A stretch of 64,000 nt of DNA from Boesenbergia rotunda (GCA_024364735.1 JAGFNQ010000197.1:215902-279901), one strand, 5' to 3'; numbered from the stretch's first letter, positions 35,639 through 47,345 are shown. The notes: generated by a model from the letters alone, not told the origin. Numbers and translations are program-made.

Positions 35639-35956
35639 TTACTCACGATCGAGTCCGAGGTCTCTGGGATGCGTTCCGGTCAGGAGGCGTGGTTTGCAGA
35701 GTGGCGTGCTTGGGCAGCTGGTCATCCGTACCAGCCCATATTTCCTGGATTTGCGCCCACCAGCAGCACAGCCCCCGGGTGCTTGTACTCTGATTCTGAT
35801 TATGCTTCCATGACTTGTGATGTATCTGACTATCTGACTGATCTCTTGTATGACTGGCTATTTCATGTTTATTTCTATTTCATGTCGTCTTCTATTTCAT
35901 ATGATGCATATGATTTTCCTATCATGGTTTATCTTTATCATATGTCTTTTATATGA
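35639..35956 (+). pseudogene. In-frame continuation of the second gene after TGA
   Basis: The same frame continues past the TGA (35636-35638) as LLTIESEVSGMRSGQEAWFA, then WRAWAAGHPYQPIFPGFAP and an acidic/Asp-rich tail, to 35956. The coiled-coil pattern runs across the stop, so the longer product was probably the original one. Confidence 0.6.
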
Positions 35957-36198
35957 CTTCGAATTAATCATTTCCTGTTTGTTTTGTGAAAACTCTGGGT
36001 TGAGGGGGAGGTTTTTAAACTTAACAACTAGTCTACATTCTTTTCAGTGTTTGACAAAGGGGGAGAGTGTGGTTAGTTAAGTTTAGGATGATTACGAGTA
36101 TAACTATTGTAGGGGGAGGACCCTGATTCTCCTACGATAGTGAAATTTGATTACAATTAATTTCAAATACCAAAACTTAAAATCGGGTTGTCAAACAA

Positions 36199-36213
36199 CA
36201 AAAAGGGGGAGAT
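36199..36213 (+). promoter_or_regulatory. Polypurine tract
   Basis: CAAAAAGGGGGAGAT abuts the 3' LTR start (TGTTGATGC at 36214). Extra purine tracts of the same type lie at about 36004, 36056 and 36112, as in Sireviruses. Confidence 0.85.
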
Positions 36214-38222
36214 TGTTGATGCTGTCTTACCCTGATTGTTGTTTTGGTATTGACACCGATTTTAGTTTAGGTTAATAAGATGAGTCTGGATTAAGTCCTG
36301 GTCGGGGACTGGGCACGACTCCCGGTGAGTGAAGCCGGGTTACTGAAACCCCGGTGAGTGAAGCCGGGTGATTGGAAACCCCAGTAAGTGAAGCCGGGTC
36401 CCGGTGAGTGAAGCCGGGTGATTGGAAACCCTGGTGAGTGAAGCCAGGTCCCGGTGAGTGAAGCTGAGTGATTCGAAACCCTGGTGAGTGAAGTCAGGTC
36501 CTAGCGAGTGAAGCTAGGTTGAATGAAGTCCCGGTGAGTGAAGCTGGGCACGAAGTCTTGGTCCGGTGGACTAAGCAGTGCGTGTACTGGTCGGAGAGGG
36601 CACGTGAGCTCGTTCTCTGGGACCAGAATGAGTCAGAGATGGCTAGGGAGGTGTTTCTCTGGACTTAGGGCTGATTTGGTCGAAGCTGGATTGGCCTGGT
36701 GACCGATCAGGGAGTTGGCACGAACTCCCTGTAGTGGATCGGTCTGGTGACCGACCCAGTAGTGTCTGACCGTTCTGGTGAACGATCAGGGAGAGAACAG
36801 AAAGGTTTCTGTTTGGCCTCTGATCGGTCTGGTGACCGATCAGGGAGAAGTCGGATGGATTCACAAAGTTTCTGTGAGGAACTTTGATCGGTCAGATTGA
36901 CCGATCAAACTGTCGCAGAATCCTCATCCTGACCGATCAGGATGGCTCCTGATCGGTTAGGGAGTGATCTGATCGGTTACCAGACTGATCAGGGCACAAC
37001 CTGATCGGTCTGGGGACCGATCAGGGCTTTGGCCTGCGAGAGCTGGAATTCCTCCAGTAAGTGTTGGATCGGTCCGGTGACCAATCCATGATCTGTGATC
37101 GGTCAGTGTGACCAATCACAAGAAGTCCGCGATTCCCAGTTTCTTGCTGTGGACCGATCAGGCTGGGTCCTGATAGGTCAGGACTTACCCTGATCGGTCT
37201 GGTGACCGATCAGGATCCTCTCTGATCGGTCTGTGGACCGATCTGTAGCTGACAGCTTTAATTTAAATCCGCTGTCAGACTTCTGATCACGTTTGTTTGC
37301 TTCTGTATTTTCTCTGCTACTTACTGATTCCCATTTGATTTCATTTGCTAAACTTCTGTTAAGTGTGCAAGTGATGCAGAGATGATTTCAAATAGTGGAG
37401 GAGGGTTAGCTGAGATCTTTCGGTGCCACAGTTTTGACGTTTTCCTCTTCTCAGGTCTTCAATGGGCGACTGCGCTACTGAGAAGCTAACTGGGGCTCGG
37501 CTAAGGAGAGCTCAGGGAGTCTAGGAGAGGTCAGTGTAGCTGGGGCAGTTGTAGATGAGCAGCTGGGAGCTGCAGAGGAGAGTCTGGTGGTAGCAGGTTA
37601 AGTGTTGGCTGGCGAAGAAGAGAAGGAGCGCTTGATCTGTTCTTGCAACAACTCTCCATCTCTCTGCGACAACTCTGATTTTGATTCTGCACCTTGAAGC
37701 ATACTCTTGAGCATTCTTTGAAGCTTCTGCAACTTGAGCACCTTGAATCAGAGAAGAGCTTGGCGAGTCATCAGCAAGCAGACACGAAGAGCGGGGAGCT
37801 CTTGCATGAGAGTTGTGCTGGGTGAGCTCGGTGAAGTGTTTCTTTCTGTGTGTTCATTGTGCTCTGTAAGTGTGTTTTGTCTCTGTGCTTTCATTTCATA
37901 TCTCTTTGTTGAGACTTGCTGTGGAGAGGTTTCTCCACCGAGAAGGAGGTTCCATTTGATATCTGGATTTTTCGGGGCTTGATCTGCCGACGATCAAGGG
38001 ATCGCCTACCTTACGGGCACGCCAAGGAGTAGGGGCAAGTTATCCCCGAACCTTGTATATCCTCATGTTAGAGTTTTTGGTTTGTTCTTAATTTCTGCAT
38101 CTCTAGTTTTGCTTGTTTGCTTCCGCTGTTGTTAACCTCTAAGTGCAGAAAATCTAAAAGAGCAAGAGATTTTAGTGTCTGGCTACATTCACCACCCCTC
38201 TCTAGCCATCCAAGCACCAACA
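36214..38222 (+). repeat. 3' LTR of the Sirevirus-like element
   Basis: 2009 bp, same order of arrays and conserved block as the 5' LTR with scattered substitutions. It has fewer GTGAGTGAAG units and an additional segment at about 37562-37615 absent from the 5' LTR. Ends CCAACA directly before the TACAC duplication. Confidence 0.93.
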
Positions 38223-38227
38223 TACAC

Positions 38228-38731
38228 CAGTCGACTGACACTAATCAGTTTTAAATTTTAGCCTTTTGGGTTGAAATTCAGAAATGCATTATAAATTTTA
38301 AAAAATTTGAAAAATTATAAAATTATACAAACATATTTCTTTTGACATTCTCTAACTGCGAAAAATATGTTCTCAAGATAAATCTAAATATTTTTGAATT
38401 TTTGATCAAAACTCAAAAACTTTAAAAACCTTCATTTTTGTATTAAACTTAAGCCTTAGTTTTGAAACCATATATTTTTCAAATCTATGCCATAGTAAAT
38501 AAAAAACAGAATTGTCTTCAAAATATTTTAAATATCCAACTATGATCTATGGGCAAGATACCAGTTAATTAAACATTTATTTTCCCCATAGTTGGTATAT
38601 TATTGCTAAAATGATACATTTCATAATTATCAAAATGTCATAGACACATGTGAATTATGAGTATCATCCTATCATCTCATATGCATAAATAAAACCATAA
38701 ATCAAGTCATTATGAGATGTAATAAAGGTAA
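38228..38731 (-). mobile_element. Internal remnant of the antisense Copia element (right part)
   Basis: Continuation of the 28906-29291 fragment after the nested insertion; starts with the second half of a CAGTCGACTG repeat. AT-rich, no ORF. Confidence 0.5.
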
Positions 38732-39761
38732 TGTTGGTGCAATAGACCCAATTTGACCTGGTAGATCATGAGTTTTGATGTGTGTGACAATATGATTAAG
38801 TTAGATTTTATATTGGTTGGATGTGTGTGTTTGAGTCTTGCAGGACTTGGTGAACCACACATGAGGAACAATGGAGTAAATCATCCGAGAGACGAGAGTC
38901 GATGGAAGAGGACTTCAAAGGGTGAGCCAAGGAAGTAGACTTCAAAAGCATACGCGAAGGATGGTACGGAGACAAGCCGCGGGCTTGTGTACGCATCCAA
39001 GGGACGAGAGCCGAAGGAAGATAACTTCAAGGGACAAGCCGAGGAAGTAGACTTCAAGGCATACACAAAGGATGAACTCCGGAGTGATTGAGAGTGAGCT
39101 TGTAAGTTGGGCAGTCGACTGGCAAGGGAAGCAGTCGACTGGCACCGCTGAGAGTGAACTGTAACAGTCGATTGGTAAGGGAACCAGTCGACTTATCTTT
39201 CTGTAAGGTCGAACAACATGTAACAGTCGACTGGTATGGGAAATAGTCGACTGATCTGTTCGAAATCCAGCCGTTAGGCTAGCCACCAGTTGACTGGCCC
39301 TCGGGGCAGCCGACTGGTGTCAGGGTTAAGCTGTTTTGTTAACAACTCTCTCTTCTATTTAAAGAGGAGCTTGAGACTTGAGAAGGGTTAGCTGTGCTAT
39401 TGTGAAACATCCTTGCTCAAGTGCTCAAGCTTCCAAGTCCACTCTCTTCCTCCTAACCCTAACTCTCATCTTGTAAAGAGGAAGAGACTTTGTGAGAGAT
39501 TGTTCTCCACCGAGAAGGAGAAAGCATTAACCAGAGATTGTCGGGGATTGATCCACCGAAGGATCAAGGGTTCGTCTACCTCATGGACACACCGTGGAGT
39601 AGGAGCAAGCAATCTCCGAATCACATAAGAGGTTAAGTGTTAGCATTGTTTCTAATTGTAATTTGCATTTCCGCTTGCGCACTAACCTTGTAGGAAGAAT
39701 CAATCGACTTGGGGGAATCAAGCTATTCACCCCCCCTCTAGCCAGTCCATCGGTCCTAACA
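38732..39761 (+). repeat. Copia LTR (second family)
   Basis: 1030 bp, TGTTGG...CCTAACA, followed two bases later by PBS TGGTATCAAAGC (39764-39775). It contains repeated AGTCGACTGG palindromes (39112-39320) and a block near 39490-39615 (TTCTCCACCGAGAAGGAG, GTGGAGTAGGAGCAAG) also found in the 29292 LTR family, so the two families are related. Confidence 0.85.
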
Positions 39762-39826
39762 AGTGGTATCAAAGCGCAAGGTCACCTTCAATTGGACTAA
39801 CCGCCTAGAAGTGCATATTCATCAAA

Positions 39827-42800
39827 ATGGCCGGCTCCCATATCCATCCACCCAAATTCGAAGGAGAATTCTCTTGGTGGAAGAAGAGGATGGAGGTATT
39901 CTTTAATACCGATTTTGATATCATGTTAATAATGAAAAATAGTTTTGAAGTGCCTAGGGATCAAGAGAACTAGCTACTTGAAAAGATAAGATGGAGCAAG
40001 AAGCAAAGAGATGATTATCTAGCAAATTCAAAAGCTTTTCACCATCTACTAAGTGTGCTTCCCCAACAAGAGGTAACAAGGATTGGGAGCTACTCAAGTG
40101 CCAAAGACTTATGAGTTAAGCTAGTAGAACTTCATGAGAACACTTCGGAAGCAAAGTTGGTAAAGAGAGACCTTCTCCGTGTAGGGATCTATAGGCAAAA
40201 ATATTCAAAAATCACAGAGAAAATAATAGATCTCACGAGCGATCCATGCGAAAGAAAACTCATACAATGTTAATTTACAAATTCTTATCATATAGGTATA
40301 CCTTTGGCGCGTGCCCTTCGCTTATCCCGCTTGTCCGAGGTATGTCGGATCTCCTGCACGTTCAAGTGTCTATGCCTCTATGCGTATCCACACGAACACG
40401 ATTTCTCAAGCTTCGGAAAAGAATCGCCATTGTAGTGCTAGCTACAAGAGGAGATTCACAAAACAAGGAGAGTGAGAAGAGGGATTTTGGCTAAGAGAAG
40501 GAAGGGAAGGAAAAATGATAAGTTTATCATCCAAATGACAAGAAAAACTATTTTATACTCATCCCATAAATATGAAAAAATTTTGTCCCTTTAGCTTCCC
40601 TCCATTAATGCTAATAAAAACCCACTTAAAGCATATTTTCTCATGTGACTCTTCAACTTCTCCTCATCCAATGAAGATAAACTTTTCATCTTCCTCTATT
40701 ATTACTTTATTAAACATTTTAATGAATTAATATCTCATTCAAATGTGGTTGAGTCTAATCTAAATGAGTCAAACTCAAATTAGATCTCAATCTCATAATC
40801 CAATTGGATTCACTTGAGTTTAACTCAATTAATCCAATTCGGATCAAATATTTGTCAAACTAAGATCAATTAATCTCCGAAGCATCGTGTCCTTAGTGTG
40901 TGACCCAATAGGTTTTCATAATGTTGGCAATGTATCTAAACCACTTTAGGCACATAATCAATGAGCGACATCTAGCAATGCATCATTGCTACCCAAGTGA
41001 CGAGAAAGTCGAGATCCGACTTAACCTCCGTGACTATGACAATGTATGACCTTGTCCTTCTATCCTCGATATCTAGATTGACCAATGAGGCATAGACCGT
41101 GTCATCCTCGATCAATCTTTGTGTTTCTTGATCCCCGAGTAGACTCACTCAAACAAATGAGCTCAATATCTCATATTAACTTATTTGAGCATGATCATGC
41201 GTTTTGGTAGTCCTACTCGATTAAGGGGCCCACAGATATCAGTCCGTCATATGAGAGGGATAGATCCCATCTACATCATTCACATCCCTCCGCATAATTC
41301 GTTTCATACCCAGTGATCGCCTTTATAGTCCACCCTGTTATGAGTGACGTTTGACGATACTAAAGTACACAACTCCTTATGTAGGAAACCGTACTGACTT
41401 CAGGTCTAAGGACTATTCATACTAATAGTCATATGAGAAAGTTTAACACTCATATGATAATCTATGAAACTTTCTCATGGTGGGTCAATTCAGTACATAT
41501 TCTCTAATATATACCCATGTGTCAACTTGATATCATATATCCATGACTTGTGAGCTCAAGTCATCAATTGACCAACATGCTAGTCTCCATGCATTAATAT
41601 TGTCCTTGAATATTAATGCTTGACTAGGAATGGTTTAGTGTAGTATTCTTTACATCATTTCACTATCGATTCAACCAATTGATATGATGTAGATAAGAAC
41701 CTACTACCCAAGGACATTATTATACTTAGTTATTTGGTACAAATATAAAGTAAGTATAGTAACCAAACATGCCTTTATTAATGATAGAATATGATACAAA
41801 AGGTCCCTAGTCAATGATCACATACTAATACTCCAATCTCAACTCAACAACATCAAACTTGACAAAGTGGAGAAGGTATCTAACTTACATGCTAGAATTA
41901 AAGAAATTGTTAATGGACTAACAAGTGTAGGTAAGCAACTCTCTAACCGAGACATATTGATGAAATCCATCAAATATCTTTCCAAGAATCACAAATTGAA
42001 GCTCAATAGTGGACTTATATTACATATCCAAGGATTTGGAGAAAGCTTCTCTAGAAGAATTCTTCTCAATCATGAAGCTCCATGAAACTTGAATTGGAGG
42101 AGCAATTGAAGAAGTTTACAAACCAAGAGGAGTAGCCATTGTGGCAAACAAGGGAAAAGACAAGAAGAAGAAGGCCTCATCATCCGATTCGGAAGAGTCA
42201 AGTGCATCCATGGATAGTGATGAGGAAGCCTATATGGTATGAAAAATGAGAAAAACCTTTAAACATTTTTCAACTAACAAATCTCATAGTAGAAAAAGTT
42301 TAAGGAGCAAGAGTAAGATAAGAAAAATCATTTGCTACAATTGTCAAGGTGGACATATGAGAGATGAATGTACTCTTTTGAAGAAAAAGGGAAGAAGAAA
42401 AAAGAGAAGAAGAAAACAAAAGAAAAGGGGAAGAAGGCCCAAAACATAAAAGCAACATGGGATAAGTCATCATCATGAGAAGAGGAGGAACACCATGTGT
42501 CCCATTTTGCTTTAATGGGAATTGAAGATATTGCCTCGACTTCATCCGAAGTTGAAGAAGGAAAAAGTTCAAGTGAAGATGAAAGGAGCTCAAGTGAAGG
42601 GGGAGGCTCAATTTCGGACTCGGATGTCTCAGTAAATGAAGTATACAATCTACCCACTACTACTTTAGTTAAAATAATTTCTGGCACAAATGATGACTTG
42701 TTTAAAGTTAGGAAGAAAATCAAATGTTTGAAATATGAAATTTGCATGCTAAATGAAAAACTAGAATCCATGACACTTAGGGATAACATACATCCTTCCT

Positions 42801-42851
42801 ACTCTTCTAGTTTAAATGATTCATGTTTGGAAGAGGAAAATAGGGAATTAA
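39827..42851 (+). pseudogene. Broken Copia gag with 1.65-kb insertion
   Basis: Starts MAGSHIHPPKFEGEFSWWKK, continues through SYSSAKDL and KLVELHENTSEAKLVKRDLL to 40178, is interrupted by 40180-41830, and resumes with LQSQLNNIKLDKVEKVSNLH and ARIKEIVNGL. A CCHC zinc knuckle (CYNCQGGHMRDEC) lies at about 42334-42372, followed by a Ser/Glu-rich tail and a coiled coil. In-frame stops occur at QEN*LLEK and AKDL*VKL, and frames change after 42080. It is truncated at 42851 by a MITE. No protease or pol follows. Confidence 0.85.
40180..41830. mobile_element. LTR-like insertion inside gag
   Basis: 1651 bp, TGTAGGGATC...CATACTAATA, bounded by CTCCG (40175-40179) and CTCCA (41831-41835), which differ at one base. 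Removing it restores the gag frame exactly (KRDLL|QSQLNN). Non-coding, with no internal pol, so a solo LTR is most likely. The non-canonical TA end lowers certainty. Confidence 0.65.
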
Positions 42852-43652
42852 GGGTGCGTTTGGTTGGAGGTTATCTTTAATAACCTTGGTTATCCATCCA
42901 GGTTATCAACGAAAATCTTGTTTGGTTTACATAATCAACGATTTCCAAGTAATGATCGATGCCCGACACGTAAGCAAAAGGAGCATGCAACCTGGAATCG
43001 GAAAATCATAGGAAAGTAAGGTTTTTCTTCATTCCGGGGTTATGAAACTTTTTATTGCAAAATTATCCTCCAATGTTTACATTTAAGATGAAAATAACCA
43101 TTACAATTTATTAAATTCCGAAAGCATTATTCGCGGCCGATGACCGACAACGACGGTCGGCAACCATGCGTCGGCCGCCGGCGCCGTCGGCCGCCGCTGC
43201 CGGCGGCCGACAACCGGCTACCTCTGCCGGTGACTGACGACCGCCGACGACGGTCGGCGATCGGGGACCGAGGATCGGCGACTATGGTTGGCGACCGGCG
43301 GCCATGGTTACCCATTCTGAATTTTCAAACATAGTAACCATATATGTTTACAATTTTAATTAAGTGTAAGATTTAAATTAATGTTTAATTTTAATTATAT
43401 TATAATTTAATTAAGTTAAAATCTTAATTACGTTAAAGTTTTTTTAATTTTAATTAAATAATGTTAAAGTTTAATTAAGTTGAAATTTTTAATTAAGTTA
43501 AAGTTTTAATTAAATTTTCCTTATTTATCTCATCCGGTCTACTTCTTCAACTAAGATAATCCTCAAGTTTTTTGAAATTAGTTAAGTTGATTTTCAGGGT
43601 TGTCTTAACTTGTGTTAGATTAAGGATAACTTTGAGTCTACCAAACGAGCTT
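42852..43652. mobile_element. MITE with GCGTTTGGT-type ends and GC-rich core
   Basis: The left end GGGTGCGTTTGGTTGGAGG with TTATCTTTAAT shortly after is matched, inverted, by ATTAAGGATAAC and TCTACCAAACGAGC on the right. The core 43125-43310 is rich in CGGCCGACAACCGGC-like repeats. It ends the gag reading frame at 42851. Target duplication not resolved. Confidence 0.6.
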
Positions 43653-45990
43653 TCTTAGATAAGCTTTTAGGTCATGGTGAGTCACTTAGACATTATTAGG
43701 ATAAGCTTTTAGGTCATGGTGAGTCACTTAGACATTATTAGAAGTAATCTCGTGTCTTAGATAAAACTTTCCAATTTATCTTACCCAAGAGACTTAGTAC
43801 TAAATTTTAATTTAGCGAGTTAGAACTAAACCTAATTATCTAGTTCTTGATATCTTGGAGGTGGTTGAAGTTTCAACTAATTTGGTATCTCTCCTCAATC
43901 ACATATTTTATATTTTATGTAATATTTTGTTTAGTTCTACTTGCTTAGTTATAGAGAAACTAGTATGAGAAAGGTTTTTAAGTTAAATTGAATCTTTGAT
44001 AGAATTTTTATTTTAACTTAATTAATTTTAATTCAATTTGAATGTTTAAGTTAATTTAATTATAATCTGTTTAGTTAATCAATTTAATATTTAATTATTT
44101 TTCAAATTAATTTATTAATTCATTCCAGATCAAAATTTTGAACTTATTTATTAAATTAATTTCGAGTTGATTAATTAAACTTCAGTTTAAATTTCAATTA
44201 ATTAACTTTAATGTGTTTGATATTTGCTAATTCAGTTATGAATTGATTTTCATTCATTAATTTAATTTAAGCTTTTAATTTTGAATTAATTATGCTGGTT
44301 AAATTATATCCATTTAAAAAAGTGTACTTAAGATTTAAATTTAAGTTTGAATTGGTTTAATTTGATAAATTATCTTTATTTGAAATATTATTTTTAATAT
44401 TTAAATTCTTAGTAATTTTTAATTTCGAATTGGTTAGATTATCTTGTTTAAATTATTATTAATTTTTAATTTAAAATTTCTATGATTTAATTTTGATTTT
44501 ATCCTATTGTTTGAATTAATTAATTTAATTGAATTTATCTTATATAACTTATCAATCTTAATATTTAAATATCTATTATTTAAGATATTATCTTTAATAT
44601 TAACTCTTTACTAATTTTTTATTTTATTTATTAAGTTATGTTTGTTTACTATCTTACCTTAGAATTTATATTTTTATTAATTTTTAATTTCGAATTTGTT
44701 AAATTGTTTGTGTTTAAAAATAAATTCATTATTTTAACAGCCCCTAGAATGGCCCCATTAGAGGTAAATTCATGTATATAGGCGGTAAACATATGATAGA
44801 ATAGAAAATACAAATTATCAATTCCTAAAAATCGACCATTGTTACGTAAAAATATAATACATCCATCGTATACATTACGTCCTGGGGCAATTGTTTATGT
44901 TTAAGATCTTATCTTCAATATTTAAATTTTTATTAATTTTTAATTTAGAATTAATTAAATTGATTATGTTTATATTTTATTTTTAATATTTAAATCAATT
45001 AAATTATTTGTGTTTAACATCTTATCTTTAATATTTAAATTTTCTTTATCTTTTAAATTTATGATATTATTTAATCAAATCGAATTTTTTAAGTAGATTT
45101 TATCTATAGAATTATGCTTACGATTTAAATTTTTATTTAAGATAGAAATTTCCAAGTTGATTTTAACTAGAGTATCTATATTGTCTTTGACAATTTATAT
45201 TTTTTAAATTAACTTTATTATTAATTATTTCTGAATATTTTTAATATAATTAATTAATTTTGAACTATCACAAGATAAAATTAAGTTATTTAAATTGACA
45301 TAATAGTAGGATTAATTAATATTGAATTTTAAAATTTCGAATTTTCGGATTTAATATTTTATTATTATCTGAATTATTAATTGGATTTGATAATTAAAAT
45401 TTCAGAATTATTAATTAAATTTCCAGATTTATTAATTTCTTTTTCAGATTTATTACTTTCATTTTCAGAATTTTAATTTCATTATTGATTAAATTTCCAG
45501 TTTTATTAATTTCATTTTCAGATTTATTACTTTCATTTTCAGATTTATTTCTTTCATTTTCAGAATTATTAATTACATTTTTCAGATTTATTAATTGATT
45601 TTCCAGACTTATTAATTTCATTTTCAAAATTAATGATTAAATTTCCCAGTTTATTAATTGATTTATACGGATTTGATAAATTTATTAAATCTGAATTTTT
45701 ATTAATGAAATTATTTAATTTAATATTTTCGAAATTAAATAAATCTGAACTTTTATTAACTACAATATTTAATTTCGGATTTGTATTTTTAAATTTTATA
45801 TTTGAATATTCAGATTTATTTAATTAAATTTTTTATTAAATAATTTATATACATTGATTTGGGCAATTTTATGTTTGACCAGTCAAGATTAATTGATAAA
45901 ATCTTGATTAAAATCTAGATTATTGCTTAATTTCTTATCATTAATTAAGGTTGAATTTTTTTCAGTTCTAATTTAGCATGCAAATCTAAA
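43653..45990. other. AT-rich region, no gene
   Basis: A 44-bp duplication (GATAAGCTTTTAGGTCATGG...) occurs at about 43656-43740. At 45400-45640 there are short repeats of TTCATTTTCAGATTTATTA type, whose open frame (K/N/E-rich) is a repeat artefact. A 145-bp GC-richer island is at 44750-44892. Otherwise TTAATTAA-type low-complexity DNA. Confidence 0.6.
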
Positions 45991-46233
45991 TTGGTTCAAA
46001 AAAATATTATCTAAATCATCATGGATTCTAAGATTGTTTTTGTAAATTATAAATTGACTTATAGGAATCTCAACCCCTAATTTATTAGGTTTTTCTGTTG
46101 GTTTGGATTCGTATCTAGATTCAACTCTAACTTGATCCTCTATCTTTTATGGATCTTCATGAAATTTGATTAATCGATTGTAAAGGTCATAGACATCTTT
46201 TGAATTCTCTAATTTTGCATAACACTTTATTTG
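45991..46233 (-). pseudogene. Possible Copia gag fragment
   Basis: Minus-strand frame reading CYAKLENSKDVYDLYNRLIK and FHEDP, then a stop and a polar stretch (RVESRYESKPTEKPNK). The 'S(A)KDxxxxLIxxHE' spacing recalls the UBN2/Gag region seen at 31390. It ends at the LTR element inserted at 46239 and may continue at 51325-51468. Weak. Confidence 0.35.
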
Positions 46234-46238
46234 ATAAT

Positions 46239-47344
46239 TGATCCAGGCGAATGACTTTTTTCTTTCAGAAAAGTCAGAGGCCCGGTCGGGTCCAATCCAA
46301 CGTAACCCGAATCAGATGTAGTCAAGTCGGGTCCTTCTCGGGCTCACGGGCCTGGCCTAGTGGTTAATCAGGGGAGCGAAGGCCTTGGCAGATAAGATCT
46401 CGATGCAGGTTCAAATACTCGGGGTCGGTCACCCGAGGTCGGGCACTCGGGGTCGGTCGCCCGGGGTTGGGCATTCGGGGTCGATCGCCCGAGGTCGGGC
46501 ACTCGGGGTCGGCCGCCCGGGGTCGGGCACTCGGGGTCGGCCGCCCGAGGTCGGACACTTGGGATCGGTCACCAGAAGTCGGGCACTCGAGGACGGTCAC
46601 CCGAGGTCGGGCACTCGAGGACGGTCACCCGAGGTCGGGCACTCGGGGTCGGTCACCCGAGGTCGGACACTCGGGGTCGGTCGCTTGAGGTCGGGCACTC
46701 GGGGACGGTCACCCGAGGTCGGGCACTCGGGGACGGTCACCCGAGGTTGGGCACTCAAGGTTGGTCGCCCTAAGTCGGACGTTGGGGGTCGAAGTCAAGG
46801 AACCCCCAGCCGAGCTCCCTGAGTGCACTCCATGAACACAGGCTCAGGATCTAAACTTATCCAACTGGTTCGGATTATTGATTAGAGCAAACCTACGAAC
46901 CTACCAGATAATAATAGAATCACCCCGGCAATGACAAGCTGGCAGACCTATGACATAATCATTACTTAACAAGGCCACCTGACAGCGCCGCCCAGCGTTA
47001 AGGAGAATCAGAAGAGACAGTTTAGACAGGCTGTCAGGCGGCTATGTTAGTCTCATAGAGCCACCCAAGCTGTCAGTTGTTCAGTCTGCCAACTGATTCA
47101 TCCTTAATGAGATAGGACGTCTCTGACAGGGCAGGGGATTTTCCTCGCCCTATATAAACCCCCCTTTGGGCTCCAAAGGGGGGATTGCTGCCATTTTGCA
47201 ACCACACCACTACTCTACGAGCTACGTATTTGTCCGAGCCGAGTGACTTGAGTCTTTTCCTCATTTGAGCCCTACCCCTAGTTCCCGAGCTCCAGCAGAT
47301 CGGGTCGTCTTGGTCAGACCGAGTCGTCCGAATGAGAACCGGTC
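46239..47344 (+). repeat. 5' LTR (3'-truncated) of the LARD-like element
   Basis: Contains pol III-like A/B boxes (46353-46418), a 28-bp tandem array (about 46420-46780; unit TCGGTCACCCGAGGTCGGGC plus ACTCGGGG) and a TATA box TATATAA at 47151-47157 followed by CACCACTACTCTACGAGC. Confidence 0.85.
46353..46418 (+). promoter_or_regulatory. tRNA-like internal pol III promoter (A and B boxes) in LTR
   Basis: TGGCCTAGTGG (46353-46363) fits the A-box consensus TRGCNNAGTGG, and GGTTCAAATAC (46408-46418) is close to the B box. Spacing is 44 bp, within the usual range. The copy in the 3' LTR (about 50193-50258, TAGCCTAGTGG and GGTTCAAATAC) keeps both. Confidence 0.55.
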
Positions 47345-47345
47345 C

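Larger units (their letters stand above)
29292..38222 (+). mobile_element. Complete Sirevirus-like Copia element lacking pol, TSD TACAC
   Basis: 5' LTR 29292-31331, PBS, gag, protease remnant, a hairpin-rich block, a spliced second gene, several AGGGGGAG purine tracts, PPT, 3' LTR 36214-38222. The 5-bp target duplication TACAC is exact (29287-29291 and 38223-38227). LTRs begin TGTTGATGC and end CCAACA. Multiple AAGGGGGAGA-type purine tracts and palindrome-rich LTRs are known traits of the Sirevirus clade. No integrase, reverse transcriptase or RNase H is visible, so mobility would need a helper. Confidence 0.93.

Noticed and set aside
42328..42789. Minus-strand 153-aa frame opposite gag
   Set aside because: Antisense shadow of the Ser/Glu-rich gag tail; the plus strand has the CCHC knuckle.
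43140..43334. GC-rich frames in the 42852 MITE core
   Set aside because: Both strands are open because of CGG/CCG repeats; no domain or splice context.
45415..45627. K/N/E-rich minus-strand ORF resembling a coiled coil
   Set aside because: Product of short AT-rich tandem repeats.
46385..46822. 145-aa Arg/Gly-rich frame and its antisense partner (also 50416-50790)
   Set aside because: Translation of the 28-bp LTR tandem array; it shifts with unit number and is not protein-like.
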